From contig CAYYVT010000121.1 of the NCBI GenBank assembly GCA_964475215.1, positions 1 to 7,279 of the forward strand: a stretch of DNA of 7,279 bases, read 5' to 3'. Shown here piece after piece: positions 1 to 4,046 of this stretch (positions within the stretch are counted from its first letter, which is position 1; each line of letters starts with the position of its first letter). Made by a program: the position numbers and the translations under genes. The notes under the pieces are model-generated. The model was not told where the DNA came from and made no database searches. It saw nothing but the letters and a program-made list of their open reading frames with translations. Origin of the DNA: DATKKG01 sp964475215 (GTDB lineage Archaea > Thermoproteota > Nitrososphaeria > Conexivisphaerales > DTJL01).

Positions 1-414
1 CTTCAGTGCGGAACCTGCAAGCCTCTTCCACTTCCCCCAGCTCTGCGCCGGAAGGGTGTGAAGAAAACCGCGGTCGTGCACCAGGTCGAATGAGCCTACG
101 ACGGGTTCAAAATCTAATGCATCCTCGTTTACGAACCGAACGGATACCCCCGCCGCAGCTGCAGATTCCCTCGCCATGGAGATGGCCCCCGGCGCTACAT
201 CTAGAGCCGTGACGTGCCATCCACGGCAGGCTAGGGCGATGGAGTGCGTCCCCGGCCCACATCCCACGTCCAGGGCCGTTCCTGGCTTGCTTGCGAAGCG
301 ATCCAACGCCTCGAGGAAGTCGGAATCAGGATAGGGGGAAAACCACGGAAGGTCCTCCGGCCTGGCGCCTGAATAGAGCTCCTTCCACCAGCTGAGCGAC
401 CTGCCCCCACTCAT
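1..414 (-). CDS. Class I SAM-dependent methyltransferase, N-terminal part (gene runs off the left edge)
   Basis: Seen: reading the minus strand from ATG at 414 gives 138 uninterrupted codons to the window edge, beginning MSGGRSLSWWKELYSG. Residues 47-58 (ALDVGCGPGTHS) are the glycine-rich SAM-binding motif I. D72 in VTALDVAP sits at the end of strand 2, where an acidic residue normally binds the SAM ribose. NEDAL (96-100) fits the adenine-contact motif, and FDLVHDRGFLHTL (109-121) fits motif IV. Known: this arrangement is the Rossmann-fold class I methyltransferase; the WW..LY N-terminus and DRG.LH segment resemble TehB/thiopurine-methyltransferase-like and Methyltransf_25 proteins acting on small molecules. 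The C-terminal, substrate-determining part is outside the window, so the substrate is unknown. An in-frame stop (TGA) lies about 36 nt upstream of the ATG and an in-frame GTG lies between them; no clear Shine-Dalgarno decides between these starts. Confidence 0.9.
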   Translation of the reverse strand, partial: MSGGRSLSWWKELYSGARPEDLPWFSPYPDSDFLEALDRFASKPGTALDVGCGPGTHSIALACRGWHVTALDVAPGAISMARESAAAAGVSVRFVNEDALDFEPVVGSFDLVHDRGFLHTLPAQSWGKWKRLAGSALK

Positions 415-469
415 CGAGCCATCTTGGCGCGGCCCCACTTTTGGCAGTTGTCATAGTTTCCGATCTCGA

Positions 470-493
470 AGGCCGACGGGCCTAATCAGGCTC
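470..493 (-). other. Two overlapping, mutually exclusive small hairpins
   Basis: On the minus strand GAGCCT-GATT-AGGCCC (478-493, 6-bp stem with one G-T pair) overlaps AGGCC-CGTC-GGCCT (470-483, 5-bp stem). Both use the same AGGCC segment, so only one can form at a time. They lie between the two minus-strand genes, 56 nt before the methyltransferase ATG. The stems are short and no U tract follows, so a role in transcription or translation control is only a possibility. Confidence 0.25.
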
Positions 494-565
494 GGAGCTC
501 CATCCCGTTGCTTGGCGCCCTGGCATCCATGCAGTCGTCTTGCCGACAGGAATCTACTGGCCGGA

Positions 566-808
566 CTAAACCGTCGCCTTTGTTTCGCCAGATGTGGGAA
601 TAGCAGATCCTTCCTTCTTGGATCTCCGAACCACCCAGCCGAGGTGCTCGTCATCAATCAAAGCGACGAGGATGACGGTACCCACCCAAAAGGCGGATAC
701 TATGGCTACGGCTTTCAGGTCTCTGACATTTGCGGCAGCGTAAATGACAACGAAGACGAACGTAAGGGCGAGGATGAAGATGCCTGCAGCGCTGTCTGAG
801 ACCTTCAT
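566..808 (-). CDS. Small two-helix membrane protein, function unknown
   Basis: An 80-residue protein, not recognised as a named family. Residues about 7-27 (AAGIFILALTFVFVVIYAAA) and 32-51 (KAVAIVSAFWVGTVILVALI) are strong transmembrane segments joined by a very short loop, NVRDL. The tail after residue 52 is hydrophilic with a basic RRSKK cluster at 61-65; by the positive-inside rule both ends should face the cytoplasm. Start: ATG at 808 is preceded by GGGAG (minus strand, 818-822) with a 9-nt spacer, a good ribosome binding site. A TATA-like CCTATTTGG (about 847-855) would place transcription initiation roughly 17 nt before the ATG. It is transcribed away from the cupredoxin gene and toward the methyltransferase, 151 nt downstream, so co-transcription with the latter is possible but not shown. 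Hydrophobicity and the ribosome site together favour a real gene over the plus-strand frame opposite it. Confidence 0.65.
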   Translation of the reverse strand: MKVSDSAAGIFILALTFVFVVIYAAANVRDLKAVAIVSAFWVGTVILVALIDDEHLGWVVRRSKKEGSAIPTSGETKATV

Positions 809-817
809 GTGCGATAT

Positions 818-822
818 CTCCC
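818..822 (-). promoter_or_regulatory. Shine-Dalgarno GGGAG for the small membrane protein
   Basis: Reads GGGAG on the minus strand, 9 nt before the ATG at 808. It is one of the few clear ribosome binding sites in the left half and supports that start. Confidence 0.5.
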
Positions 823-825
823 GAC

Positions 826-999
826 GTGCTTGCTGCGCCAGACGCCCAAATAGGTGTTGCGTCCACCGCCCTTCTGCGATTCGGCGGCCCGCTCGGCGCG
901 CTGATGAAACCCTCCGAAGAGCGTCAGAGTGAATCGCTGTCAGTCGCTGGCGTCGGCATCATTATCTACGCGGTGCACGAGATAACGTCTGTTGACTAA
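826..999 (+). CDS. Doubtful short ORF or gene remnant overlapping the cupredoxin start
   Basis: Seen: from GTG at 826 an open frame encodes 57 residues, containing LLRFGGPLGALMKPSEERQ and ending GVGIIIYAVHEITSVD. The composition looks protein-like, and its TAA (997-999) overlaps the TTG start of the next gene (992) by 8 nt, the geometry of translational coupling. Against it: it starts 18 nt from the divergent gene at 808, in the space where that gene's promoter would lie; no Shine-Dalgarno precedes 826; and the only ATG (904) leaves 31 residues. The frame is also open upstream to 778 without a start codon. It could be a small gene, the C-terminal remnant of a decayed gene, or chance. No family was recognised. 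Confidence 0.25.
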   Translation: MLAAPDAQIGVASTALLRFGGPLGALMKPSEERQSESLSVAGVGIIIYAVHEITSVD

Positions 1000-1510
1000 G
1001 AAGGGGGTGCGCGGGCAAGACAAGGGAGGGCTTCTTGCTACCCTATTGGTCCTGTTCGCTTTGTCGTTCACCCCTTCACTTCAAGTTGTGGCCGTGGCGC
1101 CTGCCAGGGCCTCTTCTACGTTCTCGGTGGACATCGCCGAGTTCCAGCCGACCTTGTTCTCTCCGAAGGGGGTAACCATCAGCGCAGGAGACACGGTCTG
1201 CTGGACTAGCCTTGTCGGTGACCATACCACAACCGCAGACCCGGGCCAAGCCGAATACTGGGACTCCGGAGACTTGAACGATGGGATGACCTTCTGCTTC
1301 ACGTTCACCCAGTCTGGCAACTTCACGTATCATAGCTCATTCCCCGAAGATGCAGGCCAGACCGGCTGGGTGGGTGTCCAGCAAGCCGCGCCGGAGTTCC
1401 CAGGATCCATGGTTTACGTGTGCGTATTGGCAGCGATCTTCATAGGCCTTTTTGTCGAAAGGAAGATGAAATCTAAGGGGCTACGACGATCGCCAACTCA
1501 ATCTCGCTAG
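992..1510 (+). CDS. Surface-anchored cupredoxin-fold protein with PEF-type sorting tail and degenerate copper site
   Basis: 172 residues. Residues 13-40 form an N-terminal signal segment ending APARA-S, a plausible signal-peptidase site. Residues 43-130 match a plastocyanin/cupredoxin beta-sandwich: FSPKGVTISAGDTVCW, then GDHTTT with H78 where the first copper histidine belongs, YWDSGDL, and TFCFTFTQSGNFTYH. The usual second half of a type 1 site (C-x-x-H-x4-M) is not there: the segment reads YHSSFPEDAGQTGW, with no cysteine and no second canonical histidine. C70 and C102 lie on strands that could be joined by a disulfide. Residues 134-163 are PEFPG, a transmembrane helix (MVYVCVLAAIFIGLF) and a basic ERKMKSK tail, i.e. 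an archaeal PEF/PEFG-CTERM-type sorting or anchoring signal. Start: TTG at 992 is the first usual start after a stop at 983-985; GTG at 1007 is an alternative giving the same mature protein. Inferred: an externally exposed protein that may bind metal only weakly or not at all. Confidence 0.85.
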   Translation: MTKKGVRGQDKGGLLATLLVLFALSFTPSLQVVAVAPARASSTFSVDIAEFQPTLFSPKGVTISAGDTVCWTSLVGDHTTTADPGQAEYWDSGDLNDGMTFCFTFTQSGNFTYHSSFPEDAGQTGWVGVQQAAPEFPGSMVYVCVLAAIFIGLFVERKMKSKGLRRSPTQSR

Positions 1511-1520
1511 CGCACTATGC

Positions 1521-1537
1521 TCAGCGGGAACCGCTGG
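1521..1537 (+). terminator. Hairpin just after the cupredoxin stop codon
   Basis: CAGCGG-GAA-CCGCTG (1522-1536) is a perfect 6-bp stem, extended by a T-G pair, 11 nt after the TAG. There is no following T run of the kind archaeal termination usually uses, so it may instead protect the mRNA 3' end. Confidence 0.3.
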
Positions 1538-1715
1538 CCATCGTGGGGGACGAAGCAGATCCGTGGCACGGCGAGGTCCAGGACCAGGAGATCTTATCCA
1601 ACGAGGCCTTTTCGCAGGGCAGATCAGATAAGAGTGTTCGTCGTCGCCATCACCTAATCCGCCACCTTCCTTCCATTTGCATCGGCCCTAGGCAGACAAG
1701 AATGATGCCTACAAG

Positions 1716-1724
1716 GCTTAAATC
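1716..1724 (+). promoter_or_regulatory. TATA-box promoter of the leaderless zinc-ribbon gene
   Basis: GCTTAAATC is centred about 28 nt upstream of the ATG at 1748, the distance at which an archaeal TATA box directs initiation at or next to the start codon. Purine-rich ACAAGG just upstream could serve as the TFB recognition element. The stretch before the ATG (GATTTGAAATCCCAAAAAC) has no Shine-Dalgarno, consistent with a leaderless mRNA. Confidence 0.55.
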
Positions 1725-1747
1725 AGCGGATTTGAAATCCCAAAAAC

Positions 1748-2149
1748 ATGCAGTCTTGCTTGTCATGCGGCGCGACCCTCTCGGACGACGACACGGCCTG
1801 CCCCCAATGCGGTGCCAAGGTCGAGGCGCGGCCAAATCCGGAGCTTGTGGAGAGCCTCGCCTTCGAGATGATATTCATAGACCAGCGTGGGTTCACGCTC
1901 CGCGTAAGGAACTCCGGGACGGCCCCTCTGACCGTGGTGAGGGTGACCTATGCGGGCCAGCCCACCGAAATCACAAACCTCAGCTCGGAGAAGGGTACGG
2001 TCAAGGATGGGAGGCTGACCCTCGAGCCCGGTGACCTCGGCGAGCTGACGTTCAGGACCTCCTACTCGGGGAGCAGCGGAGTCACCTACGATGCGGACGT
2101 ACTTACGGCGTCTGGCAAGAGCTATCGAACATTGGTAGGGTTTCCTTGA
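1748..2149 (+). CDS. Zinc-ribbon protein with C-terminal Ig-like beta-sandwich
   Basis: 133 residues. The N-terminus MQSCLSCGATLSDDDTACPQ continues with CGAK: C4, C7, C18 and C21 form a classic two-knuckle CxxC...CxxC zinc ribbon of about 25 residues. After a short linker, residues about 38-133 alternate hydrophobic and polar residues as a beta-sandwich: FTLRVRNSGTAPLTVVRVTY, a LEPGDLGELTF turn, and a final YDADVLTASGKSYRTLVGF. Known: the N-x-G-x-x-P-L/V-T and L-x-P-G pattern is common in archaeal Ig-like domains near pilins, archaellins and secreted proteins. Odd: there is no signal peptide or transmembrane segment, so this copy should be cytosolic even though such domains are usually external. 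Translation start is supported by the TATA box at leaderless distance. It converges on the minus-strand gene at 2274-2894. A regulatory, scaffold or cell-surface-assembly role is possible; none is proven. Confidence 0.85.
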   Translation: MQSCLSCGATLSDDDTACPQCGAKVEARPNPELVESLAFEMIFIDQRGFTLRVRNSGTAPLTVVRVTYAGQPTEITNLSSEKGTVKDGRLTLEPGDLGELTFRTSYSGSSGVTYDADVLTASGKSYRTLVGFP

Positions 2150-2163
2150 AGCGCTTCTGCGCT
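2148..2163 (+). terminator. Small hairpin overlapping the stop codon of the zinc-ribbon gene
   Basis: AGCGC-TTCT-GCGCT (2150-2163) gives a 5-bp stem starting right after the TGA; the overlapping GAAGCGCTTC (2148-2157) is also a perfect 10-nt palindrome. With only 124 nt between two convergent genes, a transcript end is expected near here, but no T tract supports this exact site. Confidence 0.2.
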
Positions 2164-2213
2164 CACGAGTTGAGCACCACCATCTCGACAGCCGCCTGAT
2201 CTAAGACCACCTT

Positions 2214-2230
2214 ACAACCTTCACAGTTGT
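2214..2230. terminator. Second small hairpin in the convergent intergenic region
   Basis: ACAAC-CTTCACA-GTTGT is a 5-bp inverted repeat with a 7-nt loop between the two convergent genes, so it would form in either transcript. It is weak and could be chance. Confidence 0.15.
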
Positions 2231-2273
2231 GGAATTACGGGAGCCTTATAGTCCGCAGACGAATCCCCGACAG

Positions 2274-2894
2274 CTACGGAGCCAGGACCCCGGTCCTGTA
2301 GAGGATGTATTCAAGGAGGGACACCCTCTGCTGTGGGATTCCCGTGGACAGATCCGCAGCGGTTGGGAAGGTTACGGTTATCAGATAGATGGGGTTCGGG
2401 TCAGTCCCCATGATGTCGAAGTTCGCGACCCCGGATGCTGTCTGACCTGGCTTGAAGTCCAGGGTCAGGATGTCCGTTGCAAGCTTCAAGCCGTTCCTAT
2501 CATCGAACACGGTCACGTTCACCGAGCCCTTCACTGCGTAAGGGAGCTGGTTTGCCGTCGAGAACGTAACACCCATCGTCGTTTCATACTGTGATTCGCA
2601 CCCAGAGGACGACACCTGGGGTGAGACTACAATGGTGTTGCTGCTCGGTTGCCACGTGTCGACGCCCACCAGCTCAGGGGCAGAGTCGCCCGCGGTGGAA
2701 GGATCAGTCACCGTCTGCACTCCTCCGTCAATCGCGGTGACTACCACTTCTCCCCTCAAATCGCTTGGCAGCGGCGCAGCTCCCTTCGGCAGGGGATCGT
2801 AGGCGACGGTGAACCTGGTCAGAAGCAGGAGAAGGAAGATGACTGCGACAAAAGCCACCGGCTTGGCCAGCCGCTTTATCCTCGTGGGCCCCAT
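2274..2894 (-). CDS. Single-pass membrane-anchored extracytoplasmic protein, function unknown
   Basis: 206 residues, family not recognised. A basic N-terminus (MGPTRIKRLAKP) leads into one transmembrane helix at 13-27 (VAFVAVIFLLLLLTRF), so about 178 residues should lie outside the cell. After a proline-rich stretch (DPLPKGAAPLPSD) the rest looks all-beta: VVVTAIDGGVQTVT, NTIVVSPQVSSSG, KGSVNVTVFDDRNGLKLATD, LDFKPGQTASGVANFDI and IYLITVTFP. The LDFKPG turn and alternating pattern suggest an Ig-like sandwich; there is a single cysteine (C99), so no internal disulfide. N-x-S/T sites such as NVT (126-128) could be N-glycosylated. Start: ATG at 2894 has AGGAGG abutting it with zero spacing, which is too close for normal use, and no TATA box is evident at leaderless distance; the basic residues before the helix nevertheless favour this start over GTG at codon 13. 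The neighbours give no functional link. Confidence 0.75.
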   Translation of the reverse strand: MGPTRIKRLAKPVAFVAVIFLLLLLTRFTVAYDPLPKGAAPLPSDLRGEVVVTAIDGGVQTVTDPSTAGDSAPELVGVDTWQPSSNTIVVSPQVSSSGCESQYETTMGVTFSTANQLPYAVKGSVNVTVFDDRNGLKLATDILTLDFKPGQTASGVANFDIMGTDPNPIYLITVTFPTAADLSTGIPQQRVSLLEYILYRTGVLAP

Positions 2895-3296
2895 CCTCCT
2901 ACGATATTCAAAAAGGCGTTACGTCCTAATCAATCTTTCGTACTTGGAGACACCAAGCGGTTGCGTTGAGACAGCCGGGAAATCACCGGTTCATCGCCCC
3001 ACGTCAGATTTCGCCATAGTAGACAGGGCTGGGTCCAGATGGGGGCGAAAGACAGAGGATAGTAGGCTGCAAGGACGCGCACCCGTCATCCTATCCACTG
3101 GCCGAGCGCGGAATTCCTTGTCTGGCCATCGGTTCGCTGACGTTTTGCAACTTGACCCGGCGTGCGGATCTGGTACGTCGGCACAAAATTGTTGATGCCG
3201 GGGATATAAAGGTTAAATTAATACGCCGAATTACACTAAATAATCTAAGTTCGCAATCCTTAAACGAGTCTAAACGAGAATATACTTCGACGAATT
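2895..3296. other. 402-bp divergent intergenic region upstream of the molybdenum-hydroxylase operon
   Basis: It separates the minus-strand membrane protein from the plus-strand operon. From about 2970 to 3190 I see no convincing gene, tRNA or structured RNA: reading frames exist on both strands but lack starts, ribosome sites or recognisable domains. From about 3200 the base composition turns sharply AT-rich, with several TATA-like stretches (GATATAAAGG at 3203-3212, GGTTAAATTAATA at 3211-3223, CCTTAAACG at 3258-3266), marking the operon's control region. Confidence 0.6.
3259..3278 (+). promoter_or_regulatory. Probable operon promoter with tandem TAAACGAG repeat
   Basis: TAAACGAG occurs at 3261-3268 and again at 3271-3278, repeated exactly 10 bp (one helical turn) apart. 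The first copy lies in CTTAAACG, a TATA-like element centred about 35 nt before the ATG at 3297; it would give a very short leader. The second is about 23 nt upstream. Either copy could be the TATA box, and the phased repeat could equally be a regulator-binding site overlapping it. GATATAAAGG at 3203-3212 is an alternative, more distal promoter. Confidence 0.45.
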
Positions 3297-4046
3297 ATGT
3301 CAAAGGAAGAAGACGACAAACAGAAGAGTAAAGTATCTCGAAGAAACTTCATCATTGGCGTCGGTGCAGGGGCGGTAGTAGCTGCCGTCGCTGTGGCTGG
3401 CGCCGAGACTCTGATCAAGTCCAGTGCTCCAACCGTAACTACAACTGTTACGACGGGCGGTTCGACCGTTACTGCGACTACCACCGCGACCGCCACGGCG
3501 ACGAAGACTGTTACAACCACGGCTCAGGGCGGAACATCCACGGTCACCCAGACGGTGACTAACACCGTGACCGCCACGACCCCGCTGGCGACTACGACCC
3601 TCATGACGTTGAACATCAACGGCGTTCAGAGGGCTGCGTTGGTGGACAACAGGTGGTCCTTGATGGAAGTCATTAGGTACAAGTTCGACCTCATTGGAAC
3701 AAAGCATGGCTGCGAAAGAGGAGAATGTGGGGCGTGTGCTGTCCTGATGGACGGCACCCCGGTCCTCAGCTGCATGACCCTCGCCGTTTCAGCCGTGGGC
3801 CATGCGATTACCACCATCGAAGGGATCGGCATGCCGGAGCATCTCAGCGCTCTTCAGGGAGCCCTGCTGGACGCTGACGGCGTCATGTGCGGCGCCTGCG
3901 TCCCTGGGATAGTGGTGACGGCGACGGCTGTGTTGGCGGCGAATCCTCACCCGACCGACGCCCAGTGGAGGGTCGCGCTTTCAGGGAACCTCTGCAAGTG
4001 CGGCAACTGGGTGCACATACTGCAAGGTGTGGAGGCGGTGTCCTAG
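3297..4046 (+). CDS. Tat-exported [2Fe-2S] subunit of a xanthine-dehydrogenase-family molybdenum hydroxylase
   Basis: 249 residues; passes electrons from the molybdenum site to the FAD subunit. N-terminus: SRRNFI (14-19) is a twin-arginine signal, followed by a hydrophobic segment to about residue 36 and a possible AGA-E cleavage site. Residues 46-101 are almost entirely Thr/Val/Ala/Gly. The catalytic part begins at about 102 (TLMTLNINGVQ). The plant-type ferredoxin domain binds one cluster with C139, C144, C147 and C159 (C-x4-C-x2-C-x11-C). The all-helical domain binds the second with C198, C201, C233 and C235 in CGACVPG and GNLCKC. All eight ligands are present; the usual Gln before CG.C is Met (VMCGAC). 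The closest known organisation is E. coli PaoA (Tat-exported aldehyde oxidase), apart from the long linker. The TAG directly abuts the ATG of the large subunit. No Shine-Dalgarno precedes the ATG, so the operon mRNA is probably leaderless or nearly so. Confidence 0.93.
   Translation: MSKEEDDKQKSKVSRRNFIIGVGAGAVVAAVAVAGAETLIKSSAPTVTTTVTTGGSTVTATTTATATATKTVTTTAQGGTSTVTQTVTNTVTATTPLATTTLMTLNINGVQRAALVDNRWSLMEVIRYKFDLIGTKHGCERGECGACAVLMDGTPVLSCMTLAVSAVGHAITTIEGIGMPEHLSALQGALLDADGVMCGACVPGIVVTATAVLAANPHPTDAQWRVALSGNLCKCGNWVHILQGVEAVS
3432..3599 (+). repeat. Low-complexity Thr/Val-rich linker coding segment
   Basis: Encodes residues 46-101 of the small subunit, with TVT- and TAT-type units such as TVTTTVTTGGSTVTATTTAT. 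On the DNA it appears as degenerate ACN/GTN/GCN repeats. Such segments are typically flexible and O-glycosylated in surface proteins. It separates the Tat segment from the folded enzyme by a long stalk. Confidence 0.8.

Noticed and set aside
512..799. 95-residue plus-strand frame opposite the small membrane protein
   Set aside because: Acidic, low-complexity product that mirrors the hydrophobic codons of the minus-strand gene; no ribosome site. The minus-strand gene has two clean membrane helices and a Shine-Dalgarno.
1517..1657. 46-residue frame after the cupredoxin gene
   Set aside because: Very Arg-rich, no ribosome site, no recognisable feature, and it begins inside or next to the probable 3'-end hairpin.
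1477..2034. Long plus-strand frame from after the cupredoxin tail into the zinc-ribbon gene (GTG at 1543)
   Set aside because: The first part looks mildly protein-like (REPLAIVGDEADPWHGEVQD), but it overlaps the well-supported zinc-ribbon gene in another frame, covers its TATA box, and becomes Arg/Gly-rich like an out-of-frame shadow.
2985..3010. GGTTCATCGCC, considered as a tRNA T-loop
   Set aside because: No complementary T stem, acceptor stem or anticodon arm around it.
2809..3195. 128-residue plus-strand frame across the start of the minus-strand membrane gene
   Set aside because: First third is antisense to the signal helix of a better gene; no domain except the isolated DPACGSGT noted separately.
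3080..3200. Minus-strand frame with NFVPTYQIRTPGQVAKRQR, considered as a gene or transposase remnant
   Set aside because: About 37 residues, no start-site support and no recognisable transposase or recombinase motif.
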